The notes below the pieces were generated by a model. It did not search any database and was not told the origin of the DNA. It saw nothing but the letters and a program-made list of their open reading frames with translations. DNA of 64,000 bases, from positions 391,874 to 455,873 of the forward strand of contig WELA01013787.1 of the NCBI GenBank assembly GCA_009602735.1, in the 5' to 3' direction. This DNA is from Mesotaenium endlicherianum. Taxonomy: Eukaryota; Streptophyta; Zygnematophyceae; Zygnematales; Mesotaeniaceae. This document shows positions 1-10,643 of this stretch, piece by piece (positions within the stretch are counted from its first letter, which is position 1; every line of letters begins with the position of its first letter). Both the position numbers and the translations under genes were made by a program.

Positions 1-406
1 CCCCCCCCCACCACCACCACCACCACCAGCAGAAGCAGCAGCATCTCTCGAAGTGCCGGTGCCTTGCAGTGGGGCCGTTGCTGGAGCTGCGACTGCGGCG
101 TCATGCCCCTGCCTCTCCTGCTTCCGCATCTGCTCCTCCTTGACTCTGGCCTCCCCTCTGCCCCTCTTCTCGGGGCCGGCAGCAACGAATTCCCCCGCAG
201 GAGCTTCGCCGTCTCTCGCTCGTGCCTCCTGCCCAGGCGCCAGAGGCATAGAGCCCCCGGGTGCAGAGGGACCCGCCACCTTTGCTGCTGCCGCTGCCTC
301 CTCCCCTGCTTCTCCCTCCCTTCTCCTCGCGTGCCCACCCCCACCGCCACTGCCATCAACATCTCCACCTCCACCTCCACCTCCATCTCCAGCAGCAGCA
401 GCAGCA

Positions 407-441
<35 letters not shown>

Positions 442-1715
442 TGCGGCAGCAGCTTGCCTCCACTTGTGCTTGGGATGCCGGATCTTGTGCAAGTCTCTGT
501 CTCTCGACACGGCAGCAGGGGAGGAAGCAGCAGCAGGAGCAGGGGGAGCAGGAGTAGGAGCAGGAGTAGGAGCAGCAGCAGGGGCGGCAGCAGAGGCAGC
601 CGGAGCAGGAACAGCAGGAGCAGTGGCCCTCTTCCGTGGACTGCCACTCTTCCCACTGGAGCCTGCTGCACGCTTGTGCCCCACCTCTGGGAGCTGTGCT
701 GCTCCTCCTCCAGAGGCCACACCCTCCACCTTAGCCTCAGCCTCAGCCTCAGCCTCAGCCCCCCTGGGAAACCCCTTTGCCTCCCACATTCCCGGCTCCA
801 ACTTTGACTGCGGCTCCAGCTTCGGCTCCAGCTCCAGCTCAGGAGCAGCTGCCACCCCTGCAGACGCAGCGGCAGCAGCAGCAGGGGCAGCGGCGGGGTC
901 ATCGTCCTCGGTCTGCTCGACGACGTCGATGGTAGGCGAGGAGCCTCCCTCCTCCTCCTCCTCTTCCTCCTGCCGCCGCTGCTGCTGCAGGTGCACCTGG
1001 CCCAGAAGACTAGGAGGAGGAGGAGACTGCACGGGCCCCTCACCCTCTGCCTCAGGCTGCTGCTGCTGCGGCTGGTGGTGGAGCCGGGCCTTCTTCCTCT
1101 CCTGCTGGGCCTCCTGCCTGTGGCTGAGGCTGAGGCTGAGGCCGACCCTGTCCAGCTCCCGCTTGTTGGCAGCCGGGCTCCTCCGGGGGCCCTCCCCATC
1201 CCCACCCGAGAGGGGGAGGGATGCGCCCCTCTCCCGCAGGCCAGCTCCGCTCTCGTCCATGGGCGTGAGCGTGAGCGTGGGCATGGGCGTGGGTGCTGGC
1301 GCTGGCGAGCTTCTGGCAGCTGCCACCGCTCTGCCGCTCGGCACTACCAACGCGCTGTCCCTGCCTTTGCTGCCAGCTGCTGCTGCTGCAGCAGCAGCGG
1401 GAAGTCTCTCCTCACTCCCCCCCTTGGCCCCAGCCTCTCGCTTCACTCCAGTGGCCACTGCAACAGCCGGAGCCAGAACCGGAGTTGGAGCTGGAGGTGG
1501 AGCCCGAGCCAAAGGCGGAGCTGGAGCCGGAGCGGGAGCAGCAGCAGCAGCAGCAGCAGCTGCAGCAGCAGGAGAGGCGCCCTCATCCTGCACTGGCAGT
1601 CCTTCCGAGTGTCGCACTTCGCACTTGAGGAGCACGGGGGGCGCAGGCGCAGGCGGCCCCCCAGGCCGGATGGACGGCGGGTGGCACTTGCGGAACACAA
1701 ACACCGCGTACAGCC
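1..1715 (-). other. Low-complexity C-terminal tail of the cap methyltransferase
   Basis: The last visible exon stays open for 571 codons after the end of the catalytic fold and leaves the window without a stop. It is rich in Ala, Pro, Glu, Gln and Ser. It contains an acidic SSPTIDVVEQTEDDD patch (about 933-895), an Arg/Lys patch HKRAAGSSGKSGSPRKR (about 690-640), a basic LHKIRHPKHKWR segment (about 500-465), and then about twenty alanines coded by a GCC/GCA repeat (about 380-455). The basic clusters look like nuclear localisation signals (inference). RNMT proteins I know end close to the FVFRK-type strand, so the tail is an addition. The opposite strand is also open here because the sequence is a GC-rich trinucleotide repeat. 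Confidence 0.65.
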
Positions 1716-3673
1716 CTGCCTCACCCCCCACCCCCACCCCCCCCCGCCCGGGGCACCCGCACCCGCATCTCCCCGGTCAGCGTTAAACACGGAAGGTGCA
1801 GCCATTCGCCCACCCACCCACTCAGCTGCCTCCTCCTCTCCCTCTCTTCTCTCGCTCTCTTTGTCTCTCATGCTCTCTTGCCTGCATGATGATGCAGCAG
1901 CAGCAGCAGAGGAGCAGCAAGAGCAGAGTGCTCACCCAGGATGTCGCGGGCGTGCGGCAGCATGCGGCCGCGCGCGTCCAGGAGCGCGCCGCACATGCGC
2001 TGCAGCTCCTCCCCAAACAGGTACCTGCTCACCCTCCCCCCCTCCCCCCCCTTCCTCAGCACTCCTGCCACCTCCGAAACTCGCCCTCACCCTGTCACCT
2101 ATGGAAGGAAAGAAGGGCCGGAGGAGCGGCAGCCATTGTCGCTGCCTGCCGTCTGTCCTTCCCGCGAGCAACACCCCCGCAGTCTGTCAGAAAGACAACC
2201 CGGCACGGCGTGACTGCCACCCTACCCTACCCCACCGCAACCCTCCACCCCCAGCACGAGGCTACCCAAACCTGAGCCAAATCACCCCCAACCTACCCCA
2301 TTGTCCCTTTCCCCTTCTGCAGCCAGTGCCCTACCCGACCCTACAGTAGCCAACCTGCTGAGCCTACCCTGCCCTGCCCTGCCCTACCCCAGCCCGCCCG
2401 AGGCAGCCCACCTGTTGTCCTCGAAGAAGTCCTCGAGGTTGATGATGTCCACGCACTCCATGCCCTCCTCCGCCGCCAGCCTGCCCCGCCACGCCCCCGT
2501 GCTCCCCACCCATCAGACCCCCCCTCAGGCTGCACTAGACTCCCAAACGAACGACCAAACGGAGGAACGAGGAAAAGCGCGCACTCCCTGCGTGCCTGTA
2601 CCTGCGTCTCTGCGTGCGTGCAGATCACAGGAGGGGAGAGAAAGAGGGGGGGGGGAGTGAAGGACCAGCCCCATTTCCAAACACACTTCCCAAGCTCCCC
2701 AGTCACACCCCTCAGTCCCTGCAGCGACCAGGCGACCAGGCTGGCTGGGCAGGCAGGCACATAGCTACACACGCACGCAAGCAAGCGCGCACGCACTCAC
2801 CGGGTGAAGGTGGGGAAGTGCACGAGCAGGTGGTGCTGCGGGGGCAGCCCCTGGTGCTGGTGGTGCGGGTGCAGGTGCAGGTGGTGGTGCAGGTGGTGGG
2901 GGTCATCGTCTGCCAGGCGCATCAGGTACTTGGTCCCGTACACGCTCCCCCTGCCCCCACCCACGCTCACACGTTCGCGTTCACACGAGCCGGCTGTTCT
3001 GTCAGCCCAGCAGTGCTCACAGGGCCGAGCTGGCACTCACTCAAGGCCCAGTCCTGGCTCACCACCTGATCCCTTACACACTCCCCCTGCACACATGGTC
3101 ACTGGGGGCCCCTGATCTCTCGTCGCCCCTCTAAGTGTGCACACACAAACCCACCCACCCACCCGCTGCCCTGCCCTGCCCTGCCCTGCCCTATCAGCCC
3201 CCACCACCCTGTATTGCTTGCATGGCTATGCTCTTTCTCACGAACTCCTTATCTCACAGGCTCATACAAGGCCAGCAGCACTTGCTCCTTCACTGCTCAC
3301 AAAGCGGAGGAGCAGGTGCGGAAGAGGGAGGAGGAGCAGGAGCAGGAGCAGGAGATGCAGCGGAACGAGGTGCACGAGGAGGATTTGGGGGGGGAGGAAG
3401 GAGGAGGCGGAGGGGGCATGCAACGCACTTGTCAAAGGGGGAGACGTCGTCGAACAGGATGGAGTAGAGCGGCGACTTGATGACTGGCTGCGAGGGCCCC
3501 CCCCGCACGCGCGCCGCCTCCACCACCTTCTGGAACTTGTGCCTGCCCCCCCAGCACCCCCACCAACAGCAGCAGCGGCACCAGCACCAGCAGCAGCAGC
3601 GGCATCAGCGGCAGGGTCGCACCCTGCAACACTGCTGTAGGTGTGGTTGAAGGGCAGGGGTGGTGGTTGAAGT

Positions 3674-3711
<38 letters not shown>

Positions 3712-6094
3712 GCTCTATTTCTTTCCCTGGGGTGGTCCAGTCAGCAAGTGACAGTCCAGCTCAGCCGCCGCACACAAGTGCCCTAGCACTCAACAGGTGG
3801 CCAGGTGGAGGAGGGGAAGAGGGGGATGGGCGAGCAGCGCGCACGCATGCACGCACGCGAGGACGCACCAGAGGGTGGAGGAGTCGGGGCAGCAGCCGAA
3901 GAAGTAGCCGCCCGGCTTGAGCATGGCCGCCGCATTGGCCAAGCAGCGCCTCGCCGTCGCCTCCGTCAGAAAGCAGTCCTGCGCCCCCGCCCCCGCCCCC
4001 GCCCCCGCCACGTGTCACTCGCTTCCGCCAGGTGTCATTTGCTCCGGCCTGCTCCACTTGGCGCACCACGAGAGCTGCAGCTGCAGCAGCAGCAGAGCAG
4101 CAGACGGAGCAGGAGAGCAGCAACCGCCGAGGCGGAAGCAGAGGCAGGGAGGGAGAGGCCAGGCAGGCAGGCGGGCAGGCGGGAGCAGGGGAGACCACCT
4201 GCAGGTGCTCGTGGCAGCGCACGATGTCGTAGCGCAGCACTCGCTCGCCCGCCTCCTCCAGCTTCGCCCGCAGCTCCTCCTGCCCGCAGCAGCCCCTCCC
4301 CCCCCAGTCAGGGCCTGGTCCAAAGAGAGCCATCCTCTGTAGTGGTGGTAGCAGCATGCTCTCAGAACCCAGAAGCACATGCGCGCCACCACTCCCCAGA
4401 CTTCGACAGCAAGCACCAGCAGCAGCAGCAACCCCTGCTTCCCCCCACACAAGGGCCGAGTCAGGGCTGGGCCACCAGCTGTAGCAGCCGCGCTACTCCT
4501 ACTGCTCAGGTATAGCAATCAGGATTTGGGGCTTAGTGGCGTCAGGGCCTCGTAGTACCATGCCCTTTTACAGGAAACCACAAGCATACGTGCGCTAGCC
4601 ACACACACACTGGGCTTCTATGGCGGCCACTCATGCGGCCAAAGAGCAAGCATCTCCAGAAATCCTAAGGGGCCAGAAGTGAAACTGAACGCTCGTGGCT
4701 GTCGCAGCAGGCGTGCACGCGCTCTTCCTGGCTTTGCCACACCCCCCCATGTGTGTGCTGCTGCCGATTGGCTTCTCACTCCCGACCCCCGCACTACGCA
4801 CCAGGACCATCACAGCAGCATGACCCCCACTCCTCCCCCCTATTCCACAGCACCACATGCAGATAAGCCCAACACAGTGCAGTATATAGGCTAGCACACG
4901 AGCGCCACGTGGCAGAGCCCCCCTGCCACCCCCGTGCGCCACATTCAATGCCTTCCTCACGACCTCTGGAGGCAAAGGCGTGGCGTATACAAAAGGGGTG
5001 GGGATTGGCACTAGGGGTGTCTCACGAGGCAGGGGTCAAAGTTGCAGAAGGAGGCGGGGAAGGGCCGAGAGAACGCCGCCCACTCCTCCTGCGCGTCCTC
5101 CAGTGCCGACTCCGTCACGTCTGCACGCAAGCGACACGTGGCAGCGCCTCCTCAGCCCCTCTAGCACAACCTGACTACAACCCATCCTAAAACGTTGTGC
5201 TGCCACTTGGCATCCGCCTCACACGTGGATCTGCCATGTGGGTGTTGTGGACCTCTCTAGGGTGCAAAGGAGCCCAAGGGGTGACCAGATCAGCCTGCCT
5301 TAGATCAGCTTGCCTTAGAAATCAATAAGTAGTTGCCAGGCATGGAAAGGCAGCTCTAATTCATGTATTCCCCACGCCCCCCCCCAGGCTTATCAAGCTC
5401 ATCTCGTCTTCCCACAGGAAAGCACCAGAATGGACTGAGTGTGTGAACATAAGAAGAGAGAACAAGATTTGGGACAGCTTTAGGAACACACTTTTTGAGC
5501 ATGTTACAGCTGTCTGCAAGTTTCAAGTCCTGGAGGCTCTTCACACGAAGCCGGCACGGTATAGAAAGAGGGTGAGGAGGAGACCTATGCCCATGTAGTG
5601 GGAGATGCCTGCGCTTGCCCACTTTGGCGTGTCTGCTGACCTCCCGCAGAACAAGTCAAAGACCTGCAGGAACGAGAAGGCATACAGCTGCTGCTCATGC
5701 CACCACCATCAGAGCTCACAAGCTAGCTACCCAGCTCTGTTAAGTGTGATTCAATTGAAATCAAGCCCAATATATAGGCCTATCTTCGAGTGAACTATCG
5801 TTTCTACGCAGACTGGCTGATGACATCCCAGAAGACCGTTTGGTGATGCAGAAAACCCAAAGCACTCTAAACCAGGAGCAGGAGGTGAAGGATAGCGAGA
5901 GCGAGAAGACCACGCACTGAGTCTCCTGGACGAACCAGCTGGCAAATTAGCACATGCTTCACCCACTCGTGCAGCTGCCTCACAGTTGCTGCTGCACTTA
6001 GACCCTGAACTTTGAACGCTCCTGATTGCAAGCCAGCGATCCCTCCCACTGGCACCACTGTGGTTCCCAACCCTCCCGCCGGGATGGGGGCCAT
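1..6094 (-). CDS. mRNA cap guanine-N7 methyltransferase, ten exons, 3' partial
   Basis: Transfers a methyl group from SAM to N7 of the mRNA cap guanine in the nucleus. Exons in transcript order: 6094-5918, 5663-5585, 5120-5026, 4279-4199, 3978-3869, 3542-3429, 2950-2801, 2480-2412, 2024-1936, 1715 to the left edge. All introns are GT-AG and phases match at every junction, giving at least 893 codons. RNMT-family landmarks in order: HEWVKHVLI (about residues 45-53), motif I VFDLFCGRSADTPKW (60-74), the SAM-ribose acid in GID (84-86), YDIVRC (134-139), LKPGGYFFGCCPDS (164-177), SPLYSILFDD (204-213), VYGTKYL (222-228), LLVHFP (260-265) and the closing LYAVFVFRK (323-331). Odd points: motif I reads GRSAD where the family has GKGGD, and a His-rich insertion lies at 237-252. 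The start ATG is the first in an open stretch, but the usual HYN-type segment before HEW is not seen, so an upstream exon may be missing. Family call is firm; exact N-terminus is not. Confidence 0.88.
3655..3705. repeat. (AGC)n microsatellite in a cap methyltransferase intron
   Basis: About twelve uninterrupted AGC units lie inside the intron between the exons ending at 3869 and starting at 3542. Similar triplet runs occur in the coding tail at about 380-455 and 1535-1570. Confidence 0.8.
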
Positions 6095-6585
6095 GAAGAA
6101 ACCCCTGGCCTCTCTCTACTTCTCAGCCCATTATCTGAAGGCCGTGCCCTGTGCCGTATGAACTATTAGCACAATCGTAAGATTATACCCATTATCCAGC
6201 CAAGCCGAGGTGCAGCGCCAAGTCGTGTAGAGCGTCCAATCCGCACAGGGCATCCTCAAGGCAAACCTTTCTACTTACTAAGAATCACCGAGGAGTAATA
6301 TGATAGCGTCAAAAGTGAAAGTTGAAGACCGCGCTTGCTTCACCGGAATATTTACATCCTAAAAGCAATCGTGGTCGATCAAAAGTGTCATTGAAAATTC
6401 CTGCAGGACCTGTGTCCCGACTACTATCAGTTGGACGGCGCAGCACGCGTGGCGCAGGTCACGGCTTCCTCAGGCACGAAAGGTTACGTTGACTCACCGA
6501 TCATATTGCTGATATGTCGGAGGTCAGCATTAAAAATAAAGGTCAAGGTCGCATGTGAGGGTGACTGCTACGAGTCAAATCCGAC
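6095..6585. other. Spacer between the cap methyltransferase and the transposon block
   Basis: No convincing exon, RNA gene or repeat was seen on either strand. GC content drops here towards the AT-richer transposon block. If the methyltransferase has a further 5' exon it should lie in or beyond this spacer, but I could not find it. Confidence 0.5.
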
Positions 6586-6589
6586 GCTC

Positions 6590-7620
6590 GGAAATGGTGG
6601 CATTTGACATCCAAGTGGAATTGTGGGAAGTCAGGACATAAGAAGAGAGATTGTCCTTACCCAGATACTAAGCAATTTTCTGCTAGCAAGGTATAGATAT
6701 GAGCACAATGCAACAAAAAGGGTCACTCAGAAGATGAGTGTTGGTCGAAGAATTCAAATATGAGCCTCCATGGGCTAATACCCCACGCAAGAGGTACATT
6801 GGGGTACAAATAAAGAAGAAGATAGTTATGGTTTGTCGCAAGGGTAACCAGTATGATGCTATGAGCTCAGAACTTGCTGAGCAAAAAGGTCAACTTGAAA
6901 AATTGAGTGCGCCTAGCGTATACTATGATGCAGATATCACAAAGACTACCGTCTGCAAGGCACAAAGGCAGCACCCGAGAGGGCAATAGTTGCCACTACC
7001 AACAAGCGAGGAAATCAATACCGTTTGGTGCCAAGAGATGCTTCCTCAGACCTTTCGGATCACCTTGGACGAGCATGAGATTGCTTAGTTTTGGCAAACC
7101 ACGCCTGGTACGCGTAAACTGGTCAGCGTAAACTGGTCAGCATTTCACAGGGGAAGTTGAAGGCACTGGTGGAAGCAGAAGATGAAGCATGCAAAATTGT
7201 TCTCACTTGCTGATTTTGGTTCCACTTTTCCTCTTAGAGCCGAAAAAACTCAGAAACAACTGCATATAGTTGAGGAAGGTGCAAATAGCTCCTCATTACC
7301 AACCAACTTCAACACAGGAGAAGGATAATGTCCTGAAGTTCAACAAGTAGACTGCCCTTAATATCCTGTTAAACACAGGAGCACAGCCACTCATCCTGGG
7401 CAAAAGAGTTGTAAAAGCTCGGGGGTTGATTGATAGGTATCTGGAAAGAATCCCTCTCCAGTTGAGGATTGCATCAAGACTGTTCACAAAGTCTTGCGGT
7501 CTTACGCGTAAGCTTGATCACGGTGAACTCAAGAAAAATTTGAGAAAGCTTCGATGCTCACGGTCAGTGAGTGAAAGGGGCAGAGTGCCCTAGTGGAAGC
7601 GTACTTACTCACGAGGAACC
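6590..7620 (+). mobile_element. Decayed retroelement fragment (two CCHC knuckles and a retropepsin scrap)
   Basis: Around 6,610-6,760 two zinc-knuckle signatures follow each other: a CGKSGHKKRDC type and a CNKKGHSEDEC type. At about 7,350-7,430 a retropepsin-like stretch follows, with an NTGAQPLILGK core. This is the order of the end of gag and the start of pol in an LTR retrotransposon. It is heavily broken and has no recognisable LTRs. It is clearly older than the elements to its right and does not match them at the knuckles. Confidence 0.6.
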
Positions 7621-8250
7621 AAACTAATTGCGTTTATACTTTGAAGTGCAATGGCATATCACTGAGAAAGCTTTGAAAAACTACCAAACATTCTGAGTAG
7701 TAAGAAAGTGCTTACAAATGGAACAAAATAAAAGGACTTGTCACGTTACAAACCCGCAAGAATTTACGGAAGAGAAACTGATGAGAAATAAAGAAGTTAC
7801 GTCCGTTTAATCTCTGACCTCTCTAGGAGGGAGAGCCGCTTAGCAACGAAGATTCTAAGTTTTTGTCAAGTCGTCCCTTCTAGATTATTTATGAATATGT
7901 TAGCTAGACACATCCTGAACCCCATTGGGTATGGCAGGCACACCCACTATGTCTGGGTGCACTTGAACTCCTGAAAATTCCTTCAACAAGTCTTGACAAC
8001 TCATGTTGCTCTCGACCATCATTGCTATCTCGTGCCCCGCCTTCTTGAAGGGCCGCTCGAATCCTTATATCCCCGAGAAAAGACCACATACTTTCAAATA
8101 TCTTCCTCCTACGCGTGTCTCCATCCCTTAATGACCCTCTTATCATGTCATCCTCAAGTCCAACGGGACACTAAAGAAAAGTCGTGGCGTGGAGGAATCT
8201 AGGAAGCCTACACTTTCTTAGCTTCTCCAAGCTTCTCAATGGTTGCATCT
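7620..8250. other. AT-rich stretch without recognisable genes
   Basis: Lies between the decayed retroelement fragment and the left LTR of element E. It may be more decayed transposon. No coding signature was seen. Confidence 0.4.
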
Positions 8251-8753
8251 TGTAGTGATATGAGTTATAACATATTAGTTTGCATATATTTTAATGCTTT
8301 TGAATATATTTGGAGTGGTATTGTGTGGAGTTAAGAGTGCATAGATACTCTAGTGACTTGGTTCATGTCCTTTGAACCTTCTAAGGCATTTTCGAAGTTA
8401 GAGGAAGAACCTAGAAGAAGTCCATGTGGCATAAGTCAAATGTGCCATTTTTAGGTGAAAAGGACATGTGTACATCATTCTAGAAAGAGGTGGCAAGTTT
8501 TGGGATGTGTTGGGTGCCAACACATCAACATGCACCTTCCTAGAAATTACTTATGTAGCAAGTATATCAACAAGAGCTAGAACATAGAAAAGCATTCCAT
8601 AATCACTCTTGTGCGTGCCAAATTCCTGAAATTTATTAACTTTCAAGAAGCCATCTCTCTTTGAAGAAGCTACCATTTATGTTCAAAGATCCTTGTCTCG
8701 AATAGATAAAGTATTCTATTTTACTAAGTACTTTACCTACCTGTTTTACTACA
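8251..8753 (+). repeat. 5' LTR of element E (503 bp)
   Basis: Begins TGTAGTGA and ends ACTACA, so its ends form a short inverted repeat. The primer-binding site starts two bases after its end. A solo copy of this LTR with clean target duplications lies at 13926-14314, which fixes the boundaries. Confidence 0.85.
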
Positions 8754-8754
8754 G

Positions 8755-8766
8755 TGGTATCGAAGC
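8755..8766 (+). other. Primer-binding site of element E
   Basis: TGGTATCGAAGC resembles the 3' end complement of initiator-Met tRNA used by many plant Gypsy elements (TGGTATCAGAGC). It sits directly after the 5' LTR. Confidence 0.7.
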
Positions 8767-9885
8767 TAGGCACTTCGGTAGCACAAGAAGATGGCCGATC
8801 CTCAAGACCAACAGCAAGCTTTCGAAGGAAGCACTTCATCTTTAAGAGACCTTCCTCCAGTGCCGATGGAAGAGCCCACTCAAGAACATCTGCAACAATA
8901 AGAAGCACCACAAGGAGGAGCACCGTCAAATCCCGTGGCAGTCGCTATAGAAAAGTTGACCCCACCATAAGGTGTTTCCGCAAATGAGTGGGCAGCCTTC
9001 CAAATGACCGTCCACAACCAAGTGGGCTTGGCCACCTATGAAGCAACCGTGCAAGCGTCAAGAGAAGCTATGGCTGCCATGGTTGCCCCTATGCCGAGCA
9101 ACGCTCAAAATCCAGCCCCGGCTCAAGCGCCTCCACAAGAGCCAACAAGAGCAAGGAAACTCATCAAGCCCGGCAAACCAGACACTTCCAATCCTGGGAG
9201 AGGAGCCAAACTGAATCTGTGGCTACTCCAAGTGGAGACGTACCTCACATTCCTTGAAGTACCCGAAAAGAACTACGTCCCTTTTGCCGTTAACTTGCTC
9301 AGAGGAGCAGCAACATCATGGTGGCGTGACTATCAAGCGGCTGTACATCAAGCTGTGGCGCATCCTGTATCCAGCCAAGAGCCCCCACCGTCATATGCTA
9401 GATGGGGGATTTCGTGAAGCCCTCCAGAAGCAATTCATGCCCATCAATGCGGAGAAAATTGCTCGAGAAAAGCTTCGCCATCTGAAGCAAACAACGTCCG
9501 TTCAAGAATAAGCATCCAGATTTCATGACCTCGCTCTTGAGATCCCCAACATGTCGCTCGAGGAGAAGATTGATCGTTATGTGTCTGGCCTCAAGCCCAA
9601 GGTGGCAAAAGAAGTGGAATTACGCGACTCGACGCACTTTTCAAAGATTATTGAAGTGGCTCAAAAGGTGGATACCTTGGAATTCAAGCACTCCGTGCCT
9701 TCATCTTCACGGACACCGGCGACGCAAGTGTACGCAGCCCCTTCCACATCCAAATCTGGACCCACACCCATGGAAACTGGAGTCATTAGAAGGGACCCCG
9801 CGGCTACCCAGAAGAGTGGAAGACCCTGCAATGACACTTATGATGCAAGAAACCAGCAAGGAGTGAAAGCAAGACTCTCTCCTCG

Positions 9886-10629
9886 TGTAAGGTCATAGGT
9901 TTATAAAGTGCATTTTTGAGTTTCATGAAAGTATGTTTTGATTGTATAGTAGTGTAGAGTGCATTTTTGTGGTCATTTGGATATAAAGTTCATTGAATTT
10001 GGTCAAGTATTGAGAGAGTTATGGATTTCCGAAGTTTGATTAGTTTTGAGGTCGGTTGATGACTGTCCTTAATTCGCGGTGAGCGCGACCGTCGAATTGA
10101 CCGACAGCGTCGAGCGATCTGGCCCGTTAGTGTGAACTCGAACCGTCACGTAAGTTCGGCTGACGCGGAGTGCCGACTAGGTCGATTTACCTAGAAGTTT
10201 CGGTTTAGCCTAGCGCGTCTAAGATAGAATATTCTAGTAATGTCGATGCATGTATGTGGACGTCAATTCGGCCCGACACGTCAGATTAGACTGATCTAGC
10301 TTACTCACGAAGATTCTGGAAGGGACGATTTGACGAACACTTAGGAAAATCCGTAGCTTCCTCCTAGGGAGGAGAACTTAGGCAGAAAATTATAAATAGG
10401 CATAACTTCTTTGTTTCTTATCAGTTTTCACTTCTGTAAATTTCTACGGGTTTGTAATGACAAGGCCTTTCATCCTACATCATTTGTGAGCAGTTTCCTG
10501 CTACTCAAAATGTTGAGTAATTTTCCTAAGCTTTCTAAGCAATATGCCACTGCACTCTTGAGTATGATTGCAACTAGCTTTGTTCCTCATGAGTCACTAC
10601 GCTTCCACTAGGGCACTTTGCCCCTTTCA
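9886..10629 (+). repeat. 5' LTR of element D (744 bp)
   Basis: Starts TGTAAGGTCATAGG and ends GCCCCTTTCA. Nearly identical copies lie at 14670-15413 and 16443-17194. A TATA-like ATAAATAGGCATAA near 10,392 is a plausible promoter core. Confidence 0.9.
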
Positions 10630-10631
10630 TC

Positions 10632-10643
10632 TGGTATCGGAGC
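10632..10643 (+). other. Primer-binding site of element D
   Basis: TGGTATCGGAGC lies two bases after the 5' LTR and is one base from the common initiator-Met primer site. Element C carries the identical 12-mer. Confidence 0.75.

Noticed and set aside
53-1786. Long plus-strand open frame of 577 codons rich in Ala, Ser, Pro and Cys
   Set aside because: It is the antisense shadow of the last cap methyltransferase exon. The minus strand joins in phase to nine upstream exons with family motifs; the plus frame has none.
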